A stretch of DNA of 18,998 nucleotides, from contig JAUIJG010000042.1 in the NCBI GenBank assembly GCA_030431355.1, forward strand, positions 1 to 18,998. Reading direction: 5' to 3'. Origin of the DNA: a bacterium (GTDB lineage: Bacteria; Cyanobacteriota; Vampirovibrionia; Obscuribacterales; Obscuribacteraceae). Made by a program: the position numbers and the translations under genes. Positions 6,602 to 14,364 of this stretch are shown here, in pieces (position 1 is the stretch's first letter; each line of letters begins with the position of its first letter). The notes beneath the pieces were generated by a model, which worked only from the letters and a program-made list of their open reading frames with translations, was not told the DNA's origin and ran no database searches.

Positions 6602-7050
6602 TTTGGAAACTCCTGAAGTTCTCTGGTTGTCATCGGCAATCGCAACAAAAAATTGGCATAAGGGATCTATACCCAGCTTGCCAGCATGCATATACAGTTT
6701 AATTCAAGCTTTTTGCTCCTGACATCAATCGGGAAAAATCTTATGTGGATGTCAAAGTCCCTTGACTTGCCTGGTCGGCTTTGTGGGGAGAAGGCATTCT
6801 GGCTTATTCTCGAAGTATTAAGTGACATAGATTTACATAGAGCACCTGGAAATTCTAAGACGTTAGAAGAGATCTTAGAACTGTACAAACTGTTTTTTGC
6901 ATTTCCTGGAGATTCCACTTCCAGTTACTTGATTCATACAGAAGTTGATTTGGAGCCACCGACTAACATGTCGAGCGAAGATGTCTCGACAGAGATTCAG
7001 GTCAACAGTTTCCAACCTTAAGCAAAGTGATCAAAGCAAAGGAGGCGAAG
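6602..7050. other. Intergenic region between PP2C and the repeat protein
   Basis: This AT-rich spacer between divergent genes should hold both promoters. It contains TTGCCTGGTC at 6767-6776, a core also found twice before pckG. It also has an inverted repeat TGTCGAG (6969-6975) / CTCGACA (6985-6991) with a 9-base loop, which could be an operator or leader hairpin 59 bases before the ATG at 7051. A doubtful reading frame on the plus strand is listed separately. No clear -35/-10 pair was found. Confidence 0.35.
6686..7021 (+). CDS. Doubtful small protein upstream of the repeat protein
   Basis: A 111-codon reading frame that ends 29 bases before the next gene. If read from the ATG at 6743, a weak GGGA lies 8 nt upstream and the product is 92 aa. 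The middle part (GEKAFWLILEVLSDIDL, then LEEILELYKLFFAF) could form amphipathic helices, and the C-terminal third is acidic. I recognise no family. It has no good ribosome site at 6686 and lies in an AT-rich spacer where chance frames are expected, so it may not be real. Confidence 0.22.
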   Translation: MHIQFNSSFLLLTSIGKNLMWMSKSLDLPGRLCGEKAFWLILEVLSDIDLHRAPGNSKTLEEILELYKLFFAFPGDSTSSYLIHTEVDLEPPTNMSSEDVSTEIQVNSFQP

Positions 7051-8301
7051 ATGCGAAATTTGCTCAGGTTTGCATTTGCCGCAATTCTGGCAATTCTGCT
7101 TGCTTCTACGGGGTTTTATCTTGCCGGGGGGAACTCAAACAAGTCGACACCGTTTCCCGAAAAACTTTCTGAGAGACTAAATTTGCCTGGAGAGGCAGAT
7201 TCTCAGGGTTTTCGCAAAGTCATCTACAAAGCTGATGGCGTTACACCGGACCGAGCCGAAGTTGTTTTCAGAAACGGCGAGACCGGCATCGTCCACTATC
7301 GACCGGATTTTTCGGTCAGTTCTTACCAGGTTTTCTACCCCGGCGACGAGGCAGACAAAGGGAAGTTGGTCCTCAAAACCGATGTTGAGTTGGCCGAAGA
7401 CGGCGAGCATCTGGTAAGCGAGAAGCGTTATCGTGTAGACGGAAGCCTGGAGGTTCTAGGTACTCGCTTGCAGGAAGGTTCTTACCAGGTCACTCACCTT
7501 CTCGAAGATGGTATCACTCGACACGAGGTGCATGTTTTCCGTGAAGCCGGTGAACTTTACAGCCGCTCCGGTTACTATGTTGATGGCACCATGAAGTTTC
7601 TTGTGGTGACAAAGAGTACATTAGAGACGGAAGAATCACGGTTCTACCAGGACGGCACCAGGGCTTCTTACTTGCATCAAGTAGGTAATTTGCTCGAGGG
7701 TGAAACCTGGTATGAGAACGGCATTCGTCAGACTGTCTTCAAGCGTTCTCAGAACTGGGAGAACTACTCTTACACCATGGATGTGGAGGTGAACTACTAC
7801 TTCCCGTCCGGTGAGTTTGATCAGAAGAGGACCTTTCGCTACAACGGAGTTCTGGTAGAACGCCGGCCTGGCGCTAGTTCTCTTGCTGCATCCGACGATG
7901 CTGCTATTCAAACCTGGAAGATGATAAACAAAGACAGACCGGTAGAGGAGAGATTCTCTGCCGACAATCTGAGACTTGAGTCGATCTCTTTTCCGATCTT
8001 GAACGGTCAAGAGAAGGTGGTCGTGGTTTATCCGGAATCCGGTGAATTCCCTGTTGAAGAGCACTTCAGAACGCGTGATCAAGATAAAAAATTGCTGCGG
8101 CATGTGCGTTACTACAGGGAGAATGGAACCCTGGCAAGAGAAGAAGTCAGAAATTCGGCAGGCAAGATAGTTGAGAAAAAGGAGTTCGCGGAATCGCCCT
8201 CTTCAATCAAGCTTCAATTGCCGGGTTATGCCGCTGACACCTATGATACTCGCCAGCCCCCGGTACTTCCTGCCACGCCGGAGTATGTCGATTTTTACTA
8301 A
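7051..8301 (+). CDS. Membrane-anchored or exported protein with MORN/YwqK-like repeats
   Basis: A 416-aa protein. The start at 7051 is fixed by a perfect AAAGGAGG 5 to 6 nt upstream; an in-frame GTG at 7027 is upstream of that site. Residues 4-26 form a basic-then-hydrophobic signal or anchor (RFAFAAILAILLASTGFYLAG), so the rest lies outside the cytoplasmic membrane. The body is built of short beta repeats of the type aromatic-x-x-D/N-G followed by strands: YRVDGSLEV, YYVDGTMKF, FYQDGTRAS, WYENGIRQT, YYRENGTLA and others. This pattern resembles MORN_2/YwqK-type repeats. Such repeats are usually binding scaffolds, and the ligand here is unknown. The C-terminus is Pro-rich and ends YVDFY. It is followed 20 bases later by a small membrane protein in the same unit. 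The function is not known. Confidence 0.85.
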   Translation: MRNLLRFAFAAILAILLASTGFYLAGGNSNKSTPFPEKLSERLNLPGEADSQGFRKVIYKADGVTPDRAEVVFRNGETGIVHYRPDFSVSSYQVFYPGDEADKGKLVLKTDVELAEDGEHLVSEKRYRVDGSLEVLGTRLQEGSYQVTHLLEDGITRHEVHVFREAGELYSRSGYYVDGTMKFLVVTKSTLETEESRFYQDGTRASYLHQVGNLLEGETWYENGIRQTVFKRSQNWENYSYTMDVEVNYYFPSGEFDQKRTFRYNGVLVERRPGASSLAASDDAAIQTWKMINKDRPVEERFSADNLRLESISFPILNGQEKVVVVYPESGEFPVEEHFRTRDQDKKLLRHVRYYRENGTLAREEVRNSAGKIVEKKEFAESPSSIKLQLPGYAADTYDTRQPPVLPATPEYVDFY

Positions 8302-8321
8302 TCGGCGGTAAGGAGCAAAGC

Positions 8322-8525
8322 ATGGTTAATCTGCTTTATATATTTGCTCTGGTTGTTGTTCCGATTGCCCTTGTTTATTGGGTGATTCGGAGGGGTGACC
8401 AGGAGCAAGAAAAGTATGAGAACGTGACTTTTGTCTGTAGAAGTTGCGAGAGTTTTTATGCCGGTCCAGGTGCGCCTGTGAAGTGTCGCGCCTGTGGTGG
8501 CAATGTCGAACTCTTCCGAAGATAA
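8322..8525 (+). CDS. Small membrane protein with a cytosolic zinc ribbon
   Basis: A 67-aa protein. Residues 3-22 form one membrane span (LLYIFALVVVPIALVYWVI), followed by RR and a short charged linker. The C-terminal domain has two knuckles, C39-x2-C42 (CRSC) and C55-x2-C58 (CRACGG), spaced 12 residues apart. This is a typical zinc ribbon; FVCRSC then Cys-Arg-Ala-Cys-Gly-Gly resembles rubredoxin/zinc-ribbon ends. The RR after the span suggests the ribbon is in the cytosol. AAGGAG lies 7 nt before the ATG. It is the second gene of a two-gene unit with the repeat protein and precedes a terminator. The partner or target is unknown; the gene order suggests a link to the repeat protein. Confidence 0.8.
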   Translation: MVNLLYIFALVVVPIALVYWVIRRGDQEQEKYENVTFVCRSCESFYAGPGAPVKCRACGGNVELFRR

Positions 8526-8543
8526 AGAGTGAGACACGAAGCG

Positions 8544-8586
8544 GACGGAGTAGCAAATAGCCTGGCTTTTGCTCTCCGTCTGTTTT
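8544..8586 (+). terminator. Rho-independent terminator after the zinc-ribbon gene
   Basis: GACGGAG (8544-8550) pairs with CTCCGTC (8574-8580), and the inner AGCAAA (8552-8557) pairs with TTTGCT (8568-8573). This gives a 13-bp stem with one bulged T and a 10-base loop. TGTTTT follows at 8581-8586. Confidence 0.85.
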
Positions 8587-8644
8587 CGCGTTCTTCTAAA
8601 ATTGACTGCTTTTGAATAAAGCAACTATAAAGAATAATAGAATA

Positions 8645-8671
8645 GAGAACAGCTGTTTTTGAGCTGCTCTC
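8645..8671 (-). terminator. Probable terminator of the M20 amidohydrolase gene
   Basis: Read on the minus strand, GAGAGCAGCT, a 7-base loop CAAAAAC and AGCTGTTCTC make a 10-bp stem with one G-U pair. On the plus strand that pair would be an A-C mismatch, so the structure favours minus-strand RNA. A T-rich but interrupted tract follows. It lies 16 bases after the stop at 8688. Confidence 0.6.
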
Positions 8672-8687
8672 CAATTTGAAAGTCCAA

Positions 8688-9872
8688 TTAACTCCGCGCT
8701 TCAAGTAGATGAATTGCGGCTCCTGCCATGAGTGCTGCTCCGATCGGTAAACAGTCCTCGTCAATATCGAACGTCTCAGTGTGCAACTTTCTGGGAGAGT
8801 CCTCAATCCGGGCACCGAGGAAGAAATAGCAAGAAGGAAATTTCTTCGATAGAAAACTAAAGTCATCTCCGCCCATTTGCATCTCTGCTGCATGCACCCG
8901 GCTTTCGCCTATCATGTCCTCGGCCACTGATTTTACGATGGCTGAAATTTCCGCGTTGTTATCGACTGGTGGATTTTCTACCACATAGTTTAGGTCGAAT
9001 CTGCCGCCGAGAACGGTGGCAATATTTAGTGCTTGTTCAAGCTCTTTTCTCACCATTATTTGAGTGCTTTCGTAGAAGTACCTTACTGTGCCGGTCAACT
9101 CTACATAGTCACTAATGATGTTGGGCGCGAAGGTATTACTTTTGATACCACCCACTGTGACAACCAGCGGCTCCAGGGCGGAATTCTTTCTTGAGACTAC
9201 GGTTTGTATCGCCTGTACCACCTGGGAAGCCATAACTATCGGGTCCAGGCTTGTTTCCGGGTAGGCGCCATGGCTACCCTGTCCATGGATTTTGAATTCA
9301 AACTTATCGCAGGCGGCCAGGATTGGACCGTTTCTAACCGCTATCTCTCCGGTTTGCAAGTCAGGGAAGACGTGCAAGGATAGAACGCTATCCACATTAT
9401 CGAAAGCACCGTCTTCGAGCATAAGAGAGGCACCGCTTTTGCCACTAGAATTAGTATCTTCTTCAGCCGGTTGAAAAACTATTCGAACCGTTCCGTGAAG
9501 GTCTTTTGTCTGGGCTAGCAGTAGGGCTGAACCTATTCCTATGGCTGTATGGGCGTCATGGCCGCAAGCATGCATGATGCCAGGATTTTGAGAGCAGTAG
9601 TCGGCCTGGTTGCTCTCTTTGATCGGGAGCGCATCCATGTCAGCTCTTATGGCCACCACCGGATCCCCTGAGCCGATTTCAGCTACCAGCCCGGTGTTCC
9701 CTATTCCCTGTCTGACAGATATTCCGGCTTCGTTTAGTACCGCAGCCACGTACTCCGCCGTCTTCTCTTCCTTGAAGCTAAGCTCCGGATGTTTGTGAAT
9801 TCTGCGTCTATGCGAAACCAGGGTGGATTTGATACTTGTGGCTTCTTTTAGAAAGTCTATGCTGTTAATCAT
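8688..9872 (-). CDS. M20-family metal-dependent amidohydrolase (N-acyl-amino-acid/hippurate hydrolase type)
   Basis: A 394-aa zinc (or Mn) enzyme of the M20D group, which cleaves amide bonds of N-acyl or conjugated amino acids (HipO, IAA-amino-acid hydrolase, N-acetyl-diaminopimelate deacetylase relatives). The motifs are: RRRIHKHPELSFKE at the N-terminus; VVAIRADMDALPI; MHACGHDAHTA with metal ligands Cys103 and His105; VFQPAEED with catalytic Glu137 and ligand Glu138; LHVFPD with His167; the lid domain with GQGSHGAYPETSLDPI; MGGDDFSF; and a C-terminal KLHTETFDIDE whose His (about 364) is the last ligand. All family residues are present, so the enzyme is probably active. The start is the ATG at 9872. 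The frame can be extended with a TTG to 9914, but neither start has a good ribosome site. No signal peptide is visible. The substrate cannot be told from sequence. Confidence 0.9.
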   Translation of the reverse strand: MINSIDFLKEATSIKSTLVSHRRRIHKHPELSFKEEKTAEYVAAVLNEAGISVRQGIGNTGLVAEIGSGDPVVAIRADMDALPIKESNQADYCSQNPGIMHACGHDAHTAIGIGSALLLAQTKDLHGTVRIVFQPAEEDTNSSGKSGASLMLEDGAFDNVDSVLSLHVFPDLQTGEIAVRNGPILAACDKFEFKIHGQGSHGAYPETSLDPIVMASQVVQAIQTVVSRKNSALEPLVVTVGGIKSNTFAPNIISDYVELTGTVRYFYESTQIMVRKELEQALNIATVLGGRFDLNYVVENPPVDNNAEISAIVKSVAEDMIGESRVHAAEMQMGGDDFSFLSKKFPSCYFFLGARIEDSPRKLHTETFDIDEDCLPIGAALMAGAAIHLLEARS

Positions 9873-10242
9873 TGTTTCTGTGTTTCTGTCATTTTCGTCC
9901 CGAATTATGTCCAACCAACAGGGGTAGACTGTGGGTTAATAGACCCTCGGTGATCCTACTACATGGAACTATCATTGGGTTTATCTATTAACTGATGCGT
10001 AACTCGCTTAGTAGCGATGATATCCGTAAGGTCCCTTGACATCCTGGATTATCGGAACCACTGCCTGTGGTGTGATATTTGGTATTAAGGTCATGCAAAC
10101 ATGCACCAAATGCGGCATCTCGTTCTTGGGTGAATGGATCTGGCTTTGCTCTCTTGCTGCCAGTGTTTCATTGGGATCTGTCTTGTGTTATTCTTCGGCT
10201 AACAGCGTCAGATTCAAATTTACTCTCTAGAAGGAGCACTTC
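9873..10242. other. Intergenic region between M20 gene and the exported protein
   Basis: This spacer lies between divergent genes. It contains TTGACA at about 10036-10041, but the bases 17 nt downstream are not a -10 box. A small reading frame with a CxxC motif (10093-10230) is listed separately as doubtful. AAGGAG at about 10230-10235 is the ribosome site of the next gene. No other structure of note was seen. Confidence 0.35.
10093..10230 (+). CDS. Doubtful small membrane peptide with CxxC
   Basis: A 45-codon frame from ATG at 10093, or 64 codons from a TTG at 10036. It begins MQTCTKCG, a half zinc-knuckle, followed by a hydrophobic stretch (WIWLCSLAASVSLGSVLCY) that could span the membrane. 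The only ribosome-site candidate is AAGG, 3 nt before the ATG. It ends 12 bases before the next gene. The pattern of Cys pair plus membrane span echoes the 67-aa zinc-ribbon protein, but the frame is short and could be chance. Confidence 0.22.
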   Translation: MQTCTKCGISFLGEWIWLCSLAASVSLGSVLCYSSANSVRFKFTL

Positions 10243-10962
10243 ATGAAAAGAACACCTCTAATTTTAGCCCTCGCCGGTGTTCTCATGTTGGGACCAGCAT
10301 TCCCGACAATGACGATGGCTCAGACCTATAACGGGCAGGCATTGCAGGGTCGGGTTACTTATGTACCCACAGGCACCCTCCTCGATGCCACTTTAACAAG
10401 CCCCATCGATAGTGCCGTGGCCAAACCCGGCGACATTTTTAACGCTAGACTTTATGCGCCTATGTACCTGGGCAGTGACCTGGTTTTACCGACTAATACC
10501 GATCTTCAAGGTCAGGTGATTTCCGCCGACAAAGGTGGGCTGGCCGGTAAAAACGGTGCCATGAGCCTGAGACTGACAGCAGCGGTTACGCCGGATGGTG
10601 TCAGATACCCACTCTCCGCTGTCATAACGGCAGATCAAGCCGACAAGAAAGTGGTTCAGGATGACGGTCAGCTTAAGGGACGGACAACCAAAAAGACCAT
10701 AACTTCAGGAGTAGCCCGTACAGCAGCCTGGACTGCCGGCGGAACCCTTCTAGGTGTGATCTTTGCTCCCATCGTTGCCGGCTCTGTCGGCGCAGGAGCG
10801 ATTGCCGGAGTAGCCACCGGTGGAGCTGTCGGACTGGGCAGCAACCTGTGGAGAAAAGGTAAGGACGTCAAAATTCCCAGCGGTACTCGCGTTAAATTTG
10901 CCCTGGATCAACCCATGGCTCTAACAAACAGCATTGCAGGAGCCCCCTCTTACATGAAGTAA
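10243..10962 (+). CDS. Exported protein with beta domain and glycine-zipper segment
   Basis: A 239-aa protein with AAGGAG 8 nt before the ATG. Residues 1-26 are a signal peptide (MKRTPLILALAG, then a hydrophobic core, cut probably after MTMA). Residues 35-140 look like a beta domain: 'VPTGTLLDATLTSPIDS', 'AKPGDIFNARL', 'LVLPTNTDLQGQVISADK'. This is the style of conserved secreted proteins in which a 'PAGT' turn, 'KPGD-F' and 'IPAGT' recur (the last is seen here as KIPSGTRVKFAL near the end). Residues 160-203 are rich in Gly and Ala (GGTLLGVIFAPIVAGSVGAG) and could be a membrane hairpin or glycine zipper. The product is probably periplasmic or outer-membrane associated. I cannot assign a named function; a cell-envelope role is a guess from export. 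It is a monocistronic unit ending at a strong terminator. Confidence 0.85.
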   Translation: MKRTPLILALAGVLMLGPAFPTMTMAQTYNGQALQGRVTYVPTGTLLDATLTSPIDSAVAKPGDIFNARLYAPMYLGSDLVLPTNTDLQGQVISADKGGLAGKNGAMSLRLTAAVTPDGVRYPLSAVITADQADKKVVQDDGQLKGRTTKKTITSGVARTAAWTAGGTLLGVIFAPIVAGSVGAGAIAGVATGGAVGLGSNLWRKGKDVKIPSGTRVKFALDQPMALTNSIAGAPSYMK

Positions 10963-10986
10963 AAGGGACACCCGGCGTGTTCTTAG

Positions 10987-11020
10987 AAGGGCGAGGTTAG
11001 AACCTCGTCCTTTTTGTTTT
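10987..11020 (+). terminator. Rho-independent terminator after the exported protein
   Basis: AAGGGCGAGGT (from 10987) pairs with ACCTCGTCCTT (to 11012), with one G-U pair and loop TAGA. The T-rich tail TTTTTGTTTT at 11011-11020 overlaps the end of the stem. Confidence 0.9.
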
Positions 11021-11105
11021 ATTGATCTTTTGAACAAGCCGAGGTTTTCTTTCAATATCTGTCGGGGAACATAATAGATCCGTATAAAGCTAGATAAGCT
11101 CTTCT

Positions 11106-14100
11106 ATGAGAATTTGTTCCATGGGTTCCGACTCAAGCCTTTTCGACCTCAGCTCTGACGACCTATCATCTCTGCAAGACCAGAGTCGCATTGTGGTATC
11201 TCGCTCGGAGGATAGTGAGCCGGGCAGTGGATTTTTGGCCAATCGACAGGAGCAGACGACAGCCGGGGTGCTGATCGGTTCGGTCAGGGACATTTTAGGC
11301 GAGCCGCAGAGTTTTGAAGAGAAGCAAGAGAGAGCTTCTTCCAACGATTTTTTGGGTCATGTGGTGGCCGACGTTCTGGTCATGATTCCCAAGTTTAAGG
11401 CTGTGAAAGCCGGTATAGCCAGAACAGCCCTTTTAACCAATCCCCATGACGGACTTTCCCAGGACCCTCTTGCCCTGGGTTCTAGCTTTCTCGAAGGAGC
11501 CGCTCTAAACAAAGTAAGCCGGTCTGTGTTGCCGGGAAGCTCGCTAAGTAATCTGACAGAGCGCTATCTGGGCAGTGGTTTGCGGGCTGAGTCCGCCACT
11601 CATTTGAGCGCTGGTTTTGGATTCGGCGCGGTAAAGTCCGGATTTGACTCCAGAACCTGGCTTGATGAGAACGGTGAGCTGTCGGTTACCGCAGGTCTGG
11701 AAACCATGGCAAAGACAGGAACAGCGGCGGCTCTTATCAACTTGCCTGCCGGTCTGGTCGGTATGCGTTCCGCTCGCTGGTCCGGCAATGCCTTCAAGGC
11801 TAATACTCTTGGTCCCAGGGCCCATTCATTCTTGATCGGCACCACGTCTGGTTATACCAGTGGAGCGGTAGTAGGTGGAATCGAGGCTGTTAAGGAAGGG
11901 AAGAGTTTCTCAGAGACCCTGGGGCAGATGAATGAGGCTGGTCTCGTCGGCGCAGGTACAGGCATGCTGTTCATGTCAGCCATGCCCCTGGAGAAGCCGC
12001 TTTATGGAGATCTCAAAAAGCCGGTTCAGCCCAGTCGATTTCGGGAAACCAGCATAGACATGGTCAGTGAGAGGTCCCTGGGGTTGAAGGCCAGGGAATT
12101 TGAGCTTGAAAGTGCGTTCCCGGCAGGCTCAAAGATTAGAGATATAGAGGCTGTTGACGGAACACTGACCTCCAAAAGAAGAAAAATCCCCCTTGAAGAG
12201 ATGGAGTACCATCCCCGGGATGATCTTAAATTGACCGATCTCTCCAGGCGTCTGACCTATCAGGGAAACCGCAAAGAGTCTTTTGCCGTGGTTCCGGAAT
12301 CTTCTAAAGGGAAGCAGTTTGGCTCCTTTGAGGAATTTGCAAGGGTTGTGAGGATGGAGGAAATAGATACAAGAGTATACAAATTCAACAATGGTGAGAC
12401 AGAAATTGTTGTTTCCGAAGGTCATGCCAGGAAGCTGGATCAGATTCGTCAATTGCGTTTGTTAGCTGCTGAGACAACGGCTTTTGACGGACTTTCTCCG
12501 GTGCAAAGATCAAAGATCTCGGCGGGTTTGGACAGCAGTAACCCTCAATATGTGGGAGACTCTATTACGGCTCAGAAGGAGCTTTTAGCGCAGTTTATAG
12601 ACAGGGGTAAGGTAGACAAATCTTATCGTGTTATGAAAGCGAGAGAGTCTCTGGCTAGAAACGCAGACAACCGAGCAGCGCTCCCCGAAGACATTGTCGC
12701 TGTTATTGAGGAGCTGCCAAATCCGGGAATGGTGAAAAGGGTTGTTATTAGTGAAGGTTCCAATCCCAATGATGTCTGGACCCGGCAAACCTATGACCCT
12801 GAATTCGTCTCTGCCGCCACAGCATCTAAAGATGGCGAGATTACGTTTTACAAGCCTAACGTGGACTTTGTCAGTGTGTCCCCGGGCAAAGTCAATATAG
12901 ACGGCAAGTTAAACCGATCTGAGCTACGCTTTTATGCGGACCATGAATGGTCGCACCTTGCCCATTTCGGAGATGATCAGAGCTTCGGACTTTTCAAACT
13001 GGCTGAGGTGGCAGATTTAGATGTATCTGCCGGGAAGACAGCTCTAACCCTGGAGCAGCGGAAGCTCCCGGCGAAAGAGCGCGATCGAACCGGGACAGAC
13101 AAGTATTTTGCAAGGACCTACGCGCGAAGGGATTCCCAGGAAAATTGGGCTGTTCACATGGGGGAAGAATTCATGTCTCCTGAGGTGGCAAACTTTATCT
13201 CGTTGACCGAAGGCGCGCCGGTGAGGAGCACCATACTTGCCAGAAGCGTAAGCTCCAATTCCAGGACCGGAAATGGTCGAAATGTTTTCGGTTTGTCCCT
13301 GGCTCGCAGGGTGCAACATACCCAGGAGAGGGTGATCCCAGAAGCTCAAAAGGTACTGGAAGGAAAAATCGGCAGTGGTTCAGGAACGGAGAGAGTGGCT
13401 GCTGTGGAGCTTCTCGGTCATCTAGGCAATAGAGACAGACATGTCGGTATGCTTCTGAAAGTAGCGGATGATCCGGCTTCCCTCGGTATTCGTGAGAGTG
13501 TCGAAGGGATATCGGACGGCTTTCTAACCAGAATGCATCGCTTGAAAGATCTTGACGAACATTCGCTGGCTGATACCGCATTTGATGCGGCTCGCAGGCT
13601 TTCAACAAACAGAATGCATGGAGAACCCGATGTGAGTTTCCTGGTTGGTCAGGTAAAGGGTTCCAGAGGTCAAGTAAGGGAGCTTGCCCTGGAGCGGCTG
13701 AAAGCATTGCCTGATGGCGATGAACTTGTGCGTTTTGCCCGGCTTGCCGGAGACGAAACGAACATGGGTGCCTTAATGGAATTGTTGCCCAAGGTCAGCA
13801 GCAAGCAAGCCCAGAGTCTTGTCTTTGAAGAGATTATCAATCTGGCCAAAGGCTCTGAATTTGGCTCTCAATTTACCACCGCCTTTCTCGTTAAAACTAT
13901 AAGATTCATGCCCTCCCAGAGGCTAAGAGCCCTGGAGGTTCTTGGTGATAAGGTGGCAAGCGATCCCGGTGTTCCTTCGAAGGAGCTGGAAGGTTATATG
14001 CTTACTTTGACAGGCAATCATGACAAGCAGGTGGCGGCCCGGGCTGAGAAGCTTTTGCATTCAATGCAAGAGTCTAGAGCAGTTTCTGAAGCGATTAATC

Positions 14101-14351
14101 TGATTGGCTCCGGCGGAAGCGATGGACGGATTAAGGGGTTGCGAATGGCTCAGCAGCACAAAGATAGACGGCTTATAGCGCCTGCGCTGAAGATGGCTGT
14201 GAGTGGAACTCCGGAGGAAGCCGCCCTTGCTTACCAGGTGCTTCAGCAGTTTGAGTGGCGTCTTGTTCGTCACGAGGCTGGAGTATTGAAATCCGATGGT
14301 GTCGATTTTGACACCGCCAAGCTGAGAGATCGTCTGACAAAAGCCGGGTAA
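11106..14351 (+). CDS. 1081-aa protein with HEWSH metalloprotease motif and C-terminal HEAT-like repeats
   Basis: A very long protein of no family I can name. Residues 1-80 are polar and low in order. Residues 80-300 alternate with glycine-rich hydrophobic stretches (AAALINLPAGLVGM, FLIGTTSGYTSGAVVGGI, GLVGAGTGMLFMSAMP) that could insert in or pack on a membrane. Residues 605-620 hold YADHEWSHLAHF: His613-Glu614-x2-His617 is a zinc HExxH signature. A possible third ligand is Glu679 in SQENWAVHMGEEF, a spacing and context (ENWA, like 'EdfA') seen in HExxH peptidases. From about 758 to the end the sequence has helical pairs of the HEAT/ARM type, such as ERVAAVELLGHLGNRDRHV, RELALERLKALPDGDEL and AALAYQVLQQFEWRLV. 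There is no classical signal peptide. The ATG at 11106 and the in-frame ATG at 11121 both lack a clear ribosome site, so the start is unsure. The gene converges on mutL with a 13-bp gap. Confidence 0.85.
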   Translation: MRICSMGSDSSLFDLSSDDLSSLQDQSRIVVSRSEDSEPGSGFLANRQEQTTAGVLIGSVRDILGEPQSFEEKQERASSNDFLGHVVADVLVMIPKFKAVKAGIARTALLTNPHDGLSQDPLALGSSFLEGAALNKVSRSVLPGSSLSNLTERYLGSGLRAESATHLSAGFGFGAVKSGFDSRTWLDENGELSVTAGLETMAKTGTAAALINLPAGLVGMRSARWSGNAFKANTLGPRAHSFLIGTTSGYTSGAVVGGIEAVKEGKSFSETLGQMNEAGLVGAGTGMLFMSAMPLEKPLYGDLKKPVQPSRFRETSIDMVSERSLGLKAREFELESAFPAGSKIRDIEAVDGTLTSKRRKIPLEEMEYHPRDDLKLTDLSRRLTYQGNRKESFAVVPESSKGKQFGSFEEFARVVRMEEIDTRVYKFNNGETEIVVSEGHARKLDQIRQLRLLAAETTAFDGLSPVQRSKISAGLDSSNPQYVGDSITAQKELLAQFIDRGKVDKSYRVMKARESLARNADNRAALPEDIVAVIEELPNPGMVKRVVISEGSNPNDVWTRQTYDPEFVSAATASKDGEITFYKPNVDFVSVSPGKVNIDGKLNRSELRFYADHEWSHLAHFGDDQSFGLFKLAEVADLDVSAGKTALTLEQRKLPAKERDRTGTDKYFARTYARRDSQENWAVHMGEEFMSPEVANFISLTEGAPVRSTILARSVSSNSRTGNGRNVFGLSLARRVQHTQERVIPEAQKVLEGKIGSGSGTERVAAVELLGHLGNRDRHVGMLLKVADDPASLGIRESVEGISDGFLTRMHRLKDLDEHSLADTAFDAARRLSTNRMHGEPDVSFLVGQVKGSRGQVRELALERLKALPDGDELVRFARLAGDETNMGALMELLPKVSSKQAQSLVFEEIINLAKGSEFGSQFTTAFLVKTIRFMPSQRLRALEVLGDKVASDPGVPSKELEGYMLTLTGNHDKQVAARAEKLLHSMQESRAVSEAINLIGSGGSDGRIKGLRMAQQHKDRRLIAPALKMAVSGTPEEAALAYQVLQQFEWRLVRHEAGVLKSDGVDFDTAKLRDRLTKAG

Positions 14352-14364
14352 ACTCTTGTATTTC

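Noticed and set aside
6602..6691. N-terminal extension of the PP2C phosphatase to 6691
   Set aside because: AGGAG sits just before the ATG at 6601, where the conserved fold begins. The added 30 residues have no PP2C counterpart.
10036..10041. TTGACA as a -35 box
   Set aside because: No acceptable -10 hexamer lies 16 to 18 bases downstream.
13195..13707. 170-codon open frame on the minus strand
   Set aside because: It is antisense to the 1081-aa gene, has low-complexity Pro/Arg-rich content and no ribosome site.
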